A DNA stretch of 64,000 bases. It comes from Streptomyces spirodelae (GTDB lineage: Bacteria > Actinomycetota > Actinomycetes > Streptomycetales > Streptomycetaceae). Below the pieces are notes generated by a model. That model saw only the letters and a program-made list of their open reading frames with translations. It made no database searches and was not told where the DNA came from. This document shows positions 53,963 through 61,686 of the stretch, in pieces; position 1 is the first letter of the stretch, and each line of letters begins with the position of its first letter. The DNA is taken from assembly GCF_017676385.1 (NCBI RefSeq), contig NZ_JAFFZN010000007.1, positions 62,001-126,000 of the forward strand, read 5' to 3'. The position numbers and the translations under genes were made by a program.

Positions 53963-55129
53963 TCAGGCCACTGTCTCCAGTGCGGCGCGGAACGGATGGC
54001 GCTCGTCCGCGGCCAGCAACCGGTAGGCACACGCGGCGGAGACCATCGTCATATGGCGGTGCCAGCCGGGGAACGAGCGCCCCTCGAAGTCGTACAGACC
54101 GAGCTGCGCCAGGACGTCCGTGCTGGGGGCCGCGACGTCGTGGCGGGCCAGCAGCCCGGCGGCGCGCTCCAGCGCCGAGCCCTCCATGCCGGTCAGCCAC
54201 ACACGGCGCGTGCTCTTCTTCGACGGCCGGTGGGTCATCAGCCGCAGGGCGAGGGAGGATCCGGGGACGTGTACGACGGCCGGGGCGATCAGTAACCGCT
54301 CCCGGTGACCGGGGGACTCGTCGGCCCAGCAGCCCGTCAGCCGCAGGATCTCACCCGCGCTCCTCGCCCCCGCCAGGCGCGCCGCGTTCAGGCCGGGCGC
54401 TGAGCGCAGCAGGCTGACGGTCAGCGGGGTCGAGGCCGGCACGCTGATCGCGAAGTCCCGCCGCCGGTGGCCGAGATGGGAGATCAGCGTGAACGCCGCG
54501 GCGCCGGTGGTGGTCGCGGTCAGCACCGGTTGCCCGGCGCCCGCTTCGGCGGCGGGGGAGGTGAGCAGCTCACGCGCCACCTCGTGCGGGGAGCGGAAGG
54601 CGTACTCCTCCGGGACGTAGGTGCGCTCGCGCAGTTCTTCGTCCTCGCTCCAGCGGCCGGGCAGATGGAGCTGCCAGTCGACGGGAACGGCACCGTGGTC
54701 GGTGGCCAGGAACAGCCCCAGCGCCCACTGGCAGCTGACGGTCCTGTTGCTCGCGGGGTCGAACCGCCGGTGCACCCCTACGGAGCACCGGCCGCGCTTG
54801 GGGATCAGCGTCGGCGCCAGGATCACCCCGCGCACCCGCGCCCGCTGTGCGCACCAGAGGGCCAGGTTCCGGCGCACCGGCTCCCACTGCCAGGTGCTCG
54901 CGTTGATGATCTGGTGCAGCGACTGCCACGCGGTGTCCGACGCACCGACGGTCCAGCCCATGTTGCGTAACGACTTCTTGCCCGGCGTGCTGAGCAGCCC
55001 TCTCAGATAGGCCCCGGCCCAGCGGCGCTGGTCGGCGCGGGGGAGCCCCTGGAAGAGATGGTGTGTGAGCTCTTCCGTCACTTGGTGCGGGACAGGTCCG
55101 GTGGAACCGGTCCCGTGGACCTCGGCCAT
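53963..55129 (-). CDS. IS701-family transposase-like protein, catalytically degenerate (domesticated)
   Basis: 388 aa, full-length DDE_5/IS701 fold with the conserved frame: GLPRADQRRWAGAYLRGLL, SLHQIINASTWQWEPVRR, KRGRCSVGVHRRF, PVDWQLHLPGRWSEDEE and the C-terminal GLYDFEGRSFPGWHRHMT. The first catalytic block, normally D-D-T-x-x-P-K, reads ILAPTLIPK; the second, normally ADSGYG-like, reads TATTTGAAAF, so both aspartates are missing. No terminal inverted repeats or target duplication were seen, and the gene sits within the butyrolactone locus with shared motif B in its promoter. Two in-frame TTA codons (54 and 279) suggest bldA control. Probably a DNA-binding regulator rather than an active transposase (inference). 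ATG after GGGGGAG. Confidence 0.85.
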   Translation of the reverse strand: MAEVHGTGSTGPVPHQVTEELTHHLFQGLPRADQRRWAGAYLRGLLSTPGKKSLRNMGWTVGASDTAWQSLHQIINASTWQWEPVRRNLALWCAQRARVRGVILAPTLIPKRGRCSVGVHRRFDPASNRTVSCQWALGLFLATDHGAVPVDWQLHLPGRWSEDEELRERTYVPEEYAFRSPHEVARELLTSPAAEAGAGQPVLTATTTGAAAFTLISHLGHRRRDFAISVPASTPLTVSLLRSAPGLNAARLAGARSAGEILRLTGCWADESPGHRERLLIAPAVVHVPGSSLALRLMTHRPSKKSTRRVWLTGMEGSALERAAGLLARHDVAAPSTDVLAQLGLYDFEGRSFPGWHRHMTMVSAACAYRLLAADERHPFRAALETVA

Positions 55130-55184
55130 GGCGAACTCCCCCTCTGTACGCAGTGTGCGTGGGTGTGACGCCCGAAAAGAATAG

Positions 55185-55200
55185 CGAACACCCTCTATGT
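55185..55200. promoter_or_regulatory. Shared locus motif, copy B (IS701-like gene promoter)
   Basis: CGAACACCCTCTATGT, with weak dyad AACA-N7-TGTT. On the minus strand it falls between a TTCAAA -35-like and a TATTCT -10-like box (18-nt spacing), 55 bp upstream of the start codon. Confidence 0.6.
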
Positions 55201-55322
55201 TTTTGAACCCCTCCGCCCCAGCAACGCCCCGCCACGCTCCGAAGGTTGGCCGGTAGGGCCGCTTGACCTGCCAAAGCTGCACAAGCGTTGGGCCGAGGGC
55301 CGCGCCTCCTCCGTGCCTGAGG

Positions 55323-55337
55323 GTTAGCGTTCGCAAC
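55323..55337. promoter_or_regulatory. Inverted repeat GTT-A-GCG-TT-CGC-AAC
   Basis: Six-bp arms with one bulged A, 115 bp upstream of the second TetR gene. Possible operator distinct from the shared motif. Confidence 0.35.
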
Positions 55338-55452
55338 AGCGCAAGGTCGCATGTCGGGGGTTACGAACGGGGCCGGCCCGGTACTCATCAGACAGCGGCG
55401 GTCCCGCTCACCACGGGGTCCGGAGAGAGAGATCGGTGAGAGGGGCATCAAG

Positions 55453-56040
55453 GTGAGGCAGGAGCGAGCCACCGTCACACGGGAGCGCCTACTGCGGGCG
55501 GCGGCACTGGAGTTCGCCCAGTGCGGCTACTCGGGCACGTCCTTGCAGGCGGTCTGCCGTACGGCGGAGGTCTCCATGGGTGCTCTCACCTTCCACTTCC
55601 CGGCCAAGAGCGCTCTCGCGGCGGCGGTTGCGCGGGCGGGTGCCGCCCAGGCGCGCTCGCTGGCCGACCGCGCCGCGGCCTGCACCGGCGATTCGCTGGC
55701 GGCCGTCGCCGGGCTCAGCTGCAAGCTGGCGTCTCTCCTGGCGCGCTGTCCCCTGGCGCGTGCGTCGGCCCGCCTGGACAGCGAGCAGGTCGCTGCCGCC
55801 GGCGCGTGGAGCGAGGCATGGGGGCCCGCCGTCCGGCGGCTGCTGCAGCACGCCTGCGAGGAGGGTCAGCTGTCCACCGAGGTCGCGGTGGAGACCGTCA
55901 TCCAGCTGAACGCGCACCTGCTGCACGGCGTGGCCGTCGCCCTCCGCAAGTTCCCGGAGGGCGGGGCCGCGGAGCACCTCGAGCGGATCTGGGCCGCGGT
56001 CATGTGCGGATTGCGCACCTCCTCGTCCGCCGCGGGTTGA
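55453..56040 (+). CDS. Second butyrolactone-receptor-like TetR regulator
   Basis: 195 aa. HTH blocks RATVTRERLLRAAALEFAQ and GTSLQAVCRTAEVSMGALTF then HFPAKSALA closely follow receptor-family spacing; Trp119 and Trp123 (GAWSEAWGPAV) fall near the ligand-contact Trp of ArpA. It is clearly diverged from the first receptor and could be a pseudo-receptor that responds to another ligand such as an antibiotic. GTG at 55453 after GAGAGGGG. Transcribed toward the afsA-like gene, 208 bp away, without a clear terminator. Confidence 0.88.
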   Translation: MRQERATVTRERLLRAAALEFAQCGYSGTSLQAVCRTAEVSMGALTFHFPAKSALAAAVARAGAAQARSLADRAAACTGDSLAAVAGLSCKLASLLARCPLARASARLDSEQVAAAGAWSEAWGPAVRRLLQHACEEGQLSTEVAVETVIQLNAHLLHGVAVALRKFPEGGAAEHLERIWAAVMCGLRTSSSAAG

Positions 56041-56162
56041 GGCGGCGCGCTGTCCACCCGCCCGGAATCGGCCCTGCTGAGGCGGGCAACCAGCGCTCGG
56101 CAAGGGTGAGTTGGCGCCTTGGTCCACGCGGCTCGCGCCTTCGCCGAGGCGGCTCCGATGTC

Positions 56163-56191
56163 TCGACAAAAAAAAGAACGCCCTCTATGTT
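56163..56191 (+). promoter_or_regulatory. Putative promoter of the afsA-like gene, overlapped by motif C
   Basis: TCGACA (56163-56168), 17-nt A-rich spacer, TATGTT (56186-56191). The shared motif copy C covers the downstream spacer and most of the -10 box, as expected for repression by steric block. Confidence 0.5.
56175..56190. promoter_or_regulatory. Shared locus motif, copy C (afsA-like promoter)
   Basis: AGAACGCCCTCTATGT, differing from copy B at 2 of 16 positions and preceded by eight A residues. It is 58 bp upstream of the start codon. Confidence 0.6.
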
Positions 56192-56248
56192 GTGGCCCAG
56201 GAAGCACCTTGTGCAGCACATGCACCACGAGGGAAAGGATGCTCTGAC

Positions 56249-57274
56249 GTGCCCGAGCCCGAGATGGCCGGCGGACCGGCCGTTCGACAGACAGCTCTTC
56301 CGCAGGAACTGGTCCACAAGCACAACAAGGACGAGGTGCTGCTCACCGACTGGCGGAAGATCGACGCAGAACGCTTCGAGGTGACCGCGCGCTGGCCGCG
56401 CGATCACGGCTTCTACCTGAGCGATCAGGGTGTCCACGACCCGCTGATGCTCGCCGAGACCGTCCGGCAACTGCTTCCCCTGCTCTCGCACGTCGCCTAT
56501 GACGTGCCGTTGGGGCACCACCTGATCTGGGGCGACTTCACCTACAGCGCCGACGCGGAGGCATTACGGGCCAGGGACCGCCTGGCCGAGGTCCGCTTGG
56601 TGGTCCAGTGCAGCAGCGTGACCGGCCGGGGCGGCCGTGCCGCCGGAATGCTGCTGCGCGCGGAGATATTCCGCGGCAGGGAGCGGGTCGGCGAGGCCGC
56701 AACGCGCTTCTCCATCCAGAACCCCGCCGTCTACAAGCGCCTGCGTGGTGCGCAGGGCGATGTGCGCCAAGCCATGGCCGACGCCGCGCCGCCCGCGCTC
56801 CCGGTGCCGGCCCAGTGGGTGGGCCGGACGTCTCCGTACGATGTCGTCCTCTCCCCCGGAGGAGCGCCAGGCCGCTGGCAGCTGTGTGTCGACACCAGCC
56901 ACCCGGCTCTCTTCGACCACCCGGTCGACCACGTGCCCGGGATGCTGCTGCTGGAGGCGGCCCGGCAGGCGTCGCAGTTGATCGCCTACCCGCAGCCGGT
57001 GGTCCCCGTGGCCATGCGAACCGAGTTCTACCGCTATGTGGAGTTCAACGCTCCTGCCTGGGTGGAAGGCCAGGCGCTCTCGACGGACGCGGAGCGCCGC
57101 TCCCGCGTGCGGATCACCGTACGGCAGAACGACACGGTCTGCTGTTCCACGGACGTCACCGTGGAACGAGTCCTCACCCCGGCGGCGGTGCTGGCGGGTG
57201 ACGGGCCCCTGGCGGACTGGAGCGAGGCCGAGCCGAGGGTGGCCCGGGAGAGGCTGGCGCCCGCGGTGCTGTGA
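56249..57274 (+). CDS. AfsA-family gamma-butyrolactone synthase
   Basis: 341 aa with two AfsA hotdog repeats: LVHKHNKDEVLLTDWRKID...WPRDHGFYL (about residues 17-60) and DTSHPALFDHPVDHVPGMLL then LEAARQAS (about 225-255). AfsA enzymes join a beta-ketoacyl chain to dihydroxyacetone phosphate, the first step to A-factor-like signals. GTG at 56249 with an AAAGGA-type site. Codon 106 is TTA (56564-56566), so translation probably needs the bldA tRNA. Motif C covers its promoter. The product's exact chain cannot be told. Confidence 0.92.
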   Translation: MPEPEMAGGPAVRQTALPQELVHKHNKDEVLLTDWRKIDAERFEVTARWPRDHGFYLSDQGVHDPLMLAETVRQLLPLLSHVAYDVPLGHHLIWGDFTYSADAEALRARDRLAEVRLVVQCSSVTGRGGRAAGMLLRAEIFRGRERVGEAATRFSIQNPAVYKRLRGAQGDVRQAMADAAPPALPVPAQWVGRTSPYDVVLSPGGAPGRWQLCVDTSHPALFDHPVDHVPGMLLLEAARQASQLIAYPQPVVPVAMRTEFYRYVEFNAPAWVEGQALSTDAERRSRVRITVRQNDTVCCSTDVTVERVLTPAAVLAGDGPLADWSEAEPRVARERLAPAVL

Positions 57275-57337
57275 CCCGGCGGCAGGAGAGCGGTACGGCT
57301 CCGCGCTGCGCGGCCGAAGCCCTCGCGGGCGGAAAGT

Positions 57338-57375
57338 GCTGTGGCCCGCTGAGTCATGGCTCAGCGGGCCACAGC
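57338..57375. terminator. Bidirectional terminator between afsA-like and MFS genes
   Basis: Perfect 16-bp stem (57338-57353 with 57360-57375) and a 6-nt loop TCATGG between convergent genes. Confidence 0.9.
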
Positions 57376-57408
57376 CGCGCTCGCCCGTCCCCGGGCGACG
57401 GGGCCGGA

Positions 57409-58635
57409 TCACCTGGCACGCAGGCGCTCCAGGGCCCACAGCGCGATGCTCCCGGCAGCCAGGACGCCACCCAGCAGGCACACGCCCGCCCAGCCGCTGC
57501 CGGCCCAGACGACGGACGCCAGTGCGGCGCCTGCGGCGCCACCGATGAAGAAGCACGTCATGAACCCCGAATTGATGCGGTTACGGGCCTCCGGGCGCAG
57601 CGCGTAGATGACGGACTGACTGCTGTTGAGCACCGCCTGGAGCGCCAGGTTCAGCGTGACGACGCCGACGGCCAGCCACAGCACCGAGTGGCCACCCGCG
57701 AGCAGCAGCAGCCACGAGACGGTCAGCAGCAGGGTTGCGGCGCCGGACACCTTCTGGACATGGCCCGCGTCGGCCAGCCGTCCAGCGCCCGTCATCCCCA
57801 GCACACCCACCGCACCCACGAGGCCGAACAGTCCGATGGCGGCCTCGGTCCAGCCGAAGGGCGGCCGGGCGAGGAGGAAGGTCAGAGCGGTCAGCTGGAC
57901 GCTGTACGAGGCTTGGGCCAGTGCACCGATCCCGGCCCGCCACCGCAGCACCGGCTCCTCGCGCAGCAGCACGACCGTCGAGCGCAGCAGGCCCGGGTAG
58001 GAGAGTGTGGCCCCGCTGCGCAGCCGCGGCAGCCGGTTGTGCAACAGCAGGGCCATGCCGGCCATCAGGACCGCGTTCACCCAGTACACGGTCCGCCAGC
58101 CGCCCAGTTCGGACAGCGCCCCGGAGGCGGTACGGGCGATGAGGCCGCCCAGCAGAATGCCCGACATCACGACGCCGATGGCGCGGCCCCGCCTGTCCGG
58201 CTCGGCCAGTGTGGCCACGAACGGCACGACCACCTGGGCGCCGACGGACGCCAGGGCTGTCAGCACGGTGCCCGCCAGCAGCACCGGCCCGCTGGGCGCG
58301 CCCGCGGTCATCAGCAGAAACAGGGAGGTGACGGCGAAGAGGGAGACCGCCAGCCGTTTCCGGTCCACCACGTCGCCCAGCGGGACCAGGAGTATCAAGC
58401 CCAGCGCGTATCCCGCCTGCGACGCGGTCACGATCAGCCCGGCGAGGGTGGAACTGATGTGCAGGTCACGGCTGATGAGGTCGAGGAGCGGCTGTGCGAA
58501 GTAGTTTCCGGCGACGGACAGCCCGACCGCCACGGCCATCAGGAAGACCAGGCCACGGGTGAGCGGGGGTTTCGGGGTTCCGGAGGGGGTCGGTGCCCGG
58601 TCCGGGGAGGCGGTTTGCGGTAGTGGGGATGTCAT
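57409..58635 (-). CDS. MFS transporter (YnfM/AraJ-like)
   Basis: 408 aa, 12 TM helices. Motif-A-like GDVVDRKRLAVSL between helices 2 and 3; the first helix is preceded by a 40-residue Pro/Ser-rich lead. Inner-membrane exporter of the DHA1 type. Start at ATG 58635. Divergent from a LysR gene with an inverted repeat between, so that LysR protein is its probable regulator. Could export the lactone or another product of the neighbourhood, but nothing shows it. Confidence 0.92.
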   Translation of the reverse strand: MTSPLPQTASPDRAPTPSGTPKPPLTRGLVFLMAVAVGLSVAGNYFAQPLLDLISRDLHISSTLAGLIVTASQAGYALGLILLVPLGDVVDRKRLAVSLFAVTSLFLLMTAGAPSGPVLLAGTVLTALASVGAQVVVPFVATLAEPDRRGRAIGVVMSGILLGGLIARTASGALSELGGWRTVYWVNAVLMAGMALLLHNRLPRLRSGATLSYPGLLRSTVVLLREEPVLRWRAGIGALAQASYSVQLTALTFLLARPPFGWTEAAIGLFGLVGAVGVLGMTGAGRLADAGHVQKVSGAATLLLTVSWLLLLAGGHSVLWLAVGVVTLNLALQAVLNSSQSVIYALRPEARNRINSGFMTCFFIGGAAGAALASVVWAGSGWAGVCLLGGVLAAGSIALWALERLRAR

Positions 58636-58681
58636 GTACCGAGCGTCCCGGGCCACGGAAAATGAGTCCAACACATCTTTT

Positions 58682-58696
58682 TCATTCAGAACATGA
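58682..58696. promoter_or_regulatory. TCAT-N7-ATGA, candidate LysR operator
   Basis: Inverted repeat of 4-bp arms in the AT-rich 91-bp gap between divergent MFS and LysR genes; a further ATGA lies at 58662-58665. It fits a LysR recognition site in size and place. Confidence 0.45.
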
Positions 58697-58726
58697 CGAA
58701 TCACGATCCACGGGCAGGGTGGAGTC

Positions 58727-59629
58727 ATGGAACTGCAGCAGATGCGCTACGTCGCCGCGATCGCTGAGACCGGGAGTTTCACCCGTGCCGCCGAGCGCTG
58801 CCTCGTCGTCCAGTCGGCGCTCAGCCATCAGGTCGCACGGCTGGAGAAGGAACTGGGAGCCCGGCTCTTCGAGCGCAACAGCCGGATGGTGAGGCTCACG
58901 GACGCCGGGAGGGCGTTCTTACCCGCGGCGCAGCAGGCCGTGGACGCCGCGGAGCGAGCGCGGGCCGAAGTGGCCGCCACGGTCGGCGAAGTGAGCGGCA
59001 GGCTGGCCATCGGGACGATACCGACCGTGGCGGCCGTCGACCTCCCGGCTGAACTGGGCAGGTACCGGGTGCGCTATCCGAGGGTGCACATCACCGTGCG
59101 CAGCGGCTCCAGCGAGGACCTGGTCGAAGAGGTCCGGGCCGGCTCTCTCGACCTGGCCTTCCTCGGTGTGCTCCCGGGCTTCCGGCCGAAAGGCGTGCGG
59201 GACATGGAGCTGGCGACGGACGAACTCGTCGCCGTCGTGGCGCCCGGGCATCCGCTCGCGCGGGCGCCCGAGGTGGACCTGGCTCGCCTGGCCGAGGAGA
59301 CCTTCGTCGACTTCGCCGAGGGCTCCGCAGCCCGCTCCCAGTCCGAGGAGGCGTTCCAGGCGGCGGGCCTGGCCCGCCAGGTGGCGTTCGAGGTGACAGG
59401 GGTCGAGTTCCTGGCCGCCTTCGTCCGCAACGGCCTGGCGGTCGGTATGCTCCCCTCCGCTTTCGTCGCGGAACTTCCCGGCGTGTGCCGGCTCTCCGTG
59501 CGGGACGCGCCCGCCCGGGTCGAGCGCCTGGCGTGGGGTCGGTTCCGCCCGTCGCCCGCCGCCGGGGCCTTTCTCGCCGGCCTCGGCGTCACGCCCGGCC
59601 GCGGCCGGGCCGACGGGGCCGGGGGCTGA
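58727..59629 (+). CDS. LysR-family transcriptional regulator with a TTA codon
   Basis: 300 aa. HTH ELQQMRYVAAIAETGSFTRA, then ALSHQVARLEKELGARLFER; substrate-binding domain from about residue 90. Codon 65 (58919-58921; GRAFLPAA) is TTA, so expression is probably tied to bldA, like the afsA-like gene nearby. ATG start. Probably controls the divergent MFS gene. Convergent with the flavin reductase gene downstream. Confidence 0.93.
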   Translation: MELQQMRYVAAIAETGSFTRAAERCLVVQSALSHQVARLEKELGARLFERNSRMVRLTDAGRAFLPAAQQAVDAAERARAEVAATVGEVSGRLAIGTIPTVAAVDLPAELGRYRVRYPRVHITVRSGSSEDLVEEVRAGSLDLAFLGVLPGFRPKGVRDMELATDELVAVVAPGHPLARAPEVDLARLAEETFVDFAEGSAARSQSEEAFQAAGLARQVAFEVTGVEFLAAFVRNGLAVGMLPSAFVAELPGVCRLSVRDAPARVERLAWGRFRPSPAAGAFLAGLGVTPGRGRADGAGG

Positions 59630-59750
59630 GCGACAGCGCGCGGACACACCAGCCCCCCTCGGCCCGTGCAGCGGGATACCGCAGGGCGCGAGGGGGACTG
59701 CGGCGCGGGAGCGTTACGGGGGAGGCCACCGCGCCGGTCCAGGGGCCGCG

Positions 59751-60311
59751 TCATGCGGCAGCGGCGCGTGCCATTCCGGCCAGCTTCTCCACGAGGGTTC
59801 GGAGCAGGTCGACGCTGGTCTCGTCGGTGAGGTTGCCGGCGTCGTCGATGCGCTCGTGCGCGCGGAAGACCATGACCTCCGGCTGCGCCACGATCCTGGC
59901 GTCCAGCGACAGGAAGACCTGACGGAGCGCCAGCTGCGCGCGGCTGGTGCCGAAGTTGCTGGGCGAGGCCCCGGCGATGGCCACGGTCTTGCCTTGGAGC
60001 GAGGACCGTCCGGCAGGCCGGCTCGCCCAGTCCAGGGCGTTCTTGAGGACGCCGGGGAACGAGCCGTTGTACTCGGGGGTCACCACCAGGAGCGCGTCGG
60101 CGGCATCGATTCGCCGGCGCAGGTCCGCCACGGGCGCGGGGGGCGGGCCGGTCTCGAAGTCCTCGTCGAACGGCGGGATGTCGCGCAGCCCTTCGTAGAT
60201 CCCCACGTCCACGCCCTTGGGCGCGTGCTTCTGTGCGGCCTGGGCGAGCGCGCTGTTGTAGGACCGGGCCCTGAGGCTGCCGGAGATGGCGAGTACGGAT
60301 ACCTCACGCAT
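59751..60311 (-). CDS. NADPH-dependent FMN reductase-family protein
   Basis: 186 aa flavodoxin-like protein. FMN phosphate loop AISGSLRARSYNSAL at the N-terminus and VTPEYNGSFPGVLKNALDW; the GASPSNFGTSRAQ block is typical of the chromate/azo/quinone reductase group. Reduces FMN or quinones with NADPH. The ATG at 60311 is preferred over a GTG three codons earlier because AAAGGAG lies 9 nt before the ATG. The promoter region is unusually AT-rich and holds two ATCTAWAG repeats. Confidence 0.92.
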   Translation of the reverse strand: MREVSVLAISGSLRARSYNSALAQAAQKHAPKGVDVGIYEGLRDIPPFDEDFETGPPPAPVADLRRRIDAADALLVVTPEYNGSFPGVLKNALDWASRPAGRSSLQGKTVAIAGASPSNFGTSRAQLALRQVFLSLDARIVAQPEVMVFRAHERIDDAGNLTDETSVDLLRTLVEKLAGMARAAAA

Positions 60312-60332
60312 GGAAGCCACTCCTTTCGTGAA

Positions 60333-60349
60333 ATCTAAAGATCTATAGA
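60333..60349. promoter_or_regulatory. Direct repeat ATCTAAAG-ATCTATAG with TCTATAGA palindrome
   Basis: Two adjacent 8-mers (60333-60340, 60341-60348), the second giving the palindrome TCTATAGA (60342-60349), 22 bp upstream of the flavin reductase. The AT-rich block stands out from the 70% GC surroundings and could be a redox-regulator site or -10 region. Confidence 0.45.
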
Positions 60350-60429
60350 ATAATGCCCGTCGAACGGTCGGGGCAACCGGCTCCGACGGCGAAATTCCGT
60401 TCGAGAGCGCTGAGTTGACGCCCCCCAGG

Positions 60430-61140
60430 TCAGGCCGAACGGCTGGGAGGAAGGCCGGCGGAGTGGTCGGCGTCGGCCTCCCCGTCCGTCACGAGCGGCT
60501 TTCCCGCCCGCTGCCAGCGAGTGATGCCCCCGTCCAGCGGGCGTGCGCTGAGCCCACTGCGGCGCAGGCTGCGCACGGCGTCGGGCGACAGCACACAGTA
60601 GGGGCCGTGGCAGTAGGCGATGATCTCCACGTCCTGGGGGAGCTCGCCCACCTTCTCGCTGATCTCCTCGGCCGGCAGCGAGACCGCGCCGGGCACATGG
60701 CCCTGGGCGTAGTCCCGGGCCGGACGGACGTCCAGCACCATCACCTCGGGATCGTCCAGGTGCGACTGGAGCTCCTCGACCGTCACCGGCCGCAGGCTCT
60801 CCGGGTCGCCCAGCAGGTCGCCGATGGCCAGACGGAGGTCCGCGAGCCGGTCCTCGGCGCAGGACTGGAGCGATCCGAGCAGCTGCGACACCTCGGGCCC
60901 GGCGAGGCTGTAGTAGATGTGCGTGCCCTGGCGCCTGCTGCGCACCAGATTGGCCTCCCGGAGCTGGCGGAGCTGCGCCGAGGTGTTCTTCAGGCTCACG
61001 CCGGCCGTCTCGGCGAGGCTGTCCACGTCGCTCTCGCCCCGCTCCAGCAGGTCGAGCAGCCGCAGCCGCACCGGGTTGGCCAGCGCCTTTCCGATCCGTG
61101 CCAGCTGGGTGTACACCTCGATCTCGATGAAGTCGCTCAC
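60430..61140 (-). CDS. ArsR-type HTH and rhodanese fusion regulator
   Basis: 236 aa. Winged HTH of the ArsR family (residues about 10-100; ANPVRLRLLDLLERGESDVD, KNTSAQLRQLREANLV) fused to a rhodanese domain (about 115-225; VLDVRPARDYAQGHVPGAVS) with active-site loop Cys177-His-Gly-Pro-Tyr-Cys182. Such proteins sense sulfur species or redox state through the loop cysteine. GTG at 61140, 7 nt after GGAGG. Lies between two flavin reductase genes; it may control the whole block (inference). Confidence 0.92.
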   Translation of the reverse strand: MSDFIEIEVYTQLARIGKALANPVRLRLLDLLERGESDVDSLAETAGVSLKNTSAQLRQLREANLVRSRRQGTHIYYSLAGPEVSQLLGSLQSCAEDRLADLRLAIGDLLGDPESLRPVTVEELQSHLDDPEVMVLDVRPARDYAQGHVPGAVSLPAEEISEKVGELPQDVEIIAYCHGPYCVLSPDAVRSLRRSGLSARPLDGGITRWQRAGKPLVTDGEADADHSAGLPPSRSA

Positions 61141-61221
61141 TACTGTCCTCCCAAGCCGGCCTGCGGGAGAACGGTAGCCGGTGCCGCATGGGAACCGCGG
61201 ACCGTCCCGGGTCCGGGGCAC

Positions 61222-61254
61222 GCGGAGGCTGCCGCCACGCACGGCAGTCTCCGC
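61222..61254 (-). terminator. Hairpin after the SH3-like gene
   Basis: 13-bp stem (61222-61234 with 61242-61254) with one G-U pair and a 7-nt loop, 49 nt after the SH3-like stop in its direction of transcription. Confidence 0.65.
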
Positions 61255-61302
61255 CTGCTCCCTCCCTCGGCGGCGGGCCGCGGGGCCGTCGGTCGTGGAC
61301 GG

Positions 61303-61596
61303 CTACGCCTGCCCGGGGGCGGTCGCCAAGACGTCGGCGACCGTCTCCTGGTGGAAATTCACGGCGCTGCACCAGCCGCCGATCGTCAGCCGGAACCAGA
61401 CGTCGCTGACGATGGTGCCCTCGATGACCTCGTCGCCCGTCACCCACCGCTCGGCCTCGTAGGACGTCCCCTCGTCGGGCAGCAGCAGCCGGATGACGGG
61501 GCTGTCCAGCGACGGGCCGGAGCGGACATTGGCGTCGCGCCAGATCGGGCCGATACCTGCCGTGCCTTCGGTGCGCGGGTGCTGTTCAGCGGACAT
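61303..61596 (-). CDS. Small SH3-like domain protein
   Basis: 97 aa with no signal peptide. A bacterial-SH3-like pattern: ANVRSGPSLDSPVIRLLLPD, then WFRLTIGGWCSAVNF, the second carrying a single Cys. Such domains in Streptomyces are often found with wall-binding or ligand-sensing proteins, but this one is cytoplasmic as far as can be seen. Downstream (90 bp) of the second flavin reductase. Function unknown. Confidence 0.8.
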   Translation of the reverse strand: MSAEQHPRTEGTAGIGPIWRDANVRSGPSLDSPVIRLLLPDEGTSYEAERWVTGDEVIEGTIVSDVWFRLTIGGWCSAVNFHQETVADVLATAPGQA

Positions 61597-61686
61597 GATT
61601 CTCCCTTTCGAAGTGGTGGCATCGGTACGCTGCGGTTGCTCCCGCGCCCCCGGAAGACTGCCCGGACGGGTGCGGGAGAGGGCCTC

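Larger units (their letters stand above)
55130..55452. other. 323-bp divergent control region of the butyrolactone locus
   Basis: Lies between the IS701-like gene and the second TetR gene. Holds motif copy B (55185-55200), the A-rich stretch before it, and an inverted repeat GTT-A-GCG-TT-CGC-AAC at 55323-55337. No gene. Confidence 0.6.

Noticed and set aside
53963..55129. Active IS701 insertion sequence
   Set aside because: No terminal inverted repeats or target-site duplication found around it, and two catalytic aspartate blocks are missing; annotated as a domesticated protein instead.
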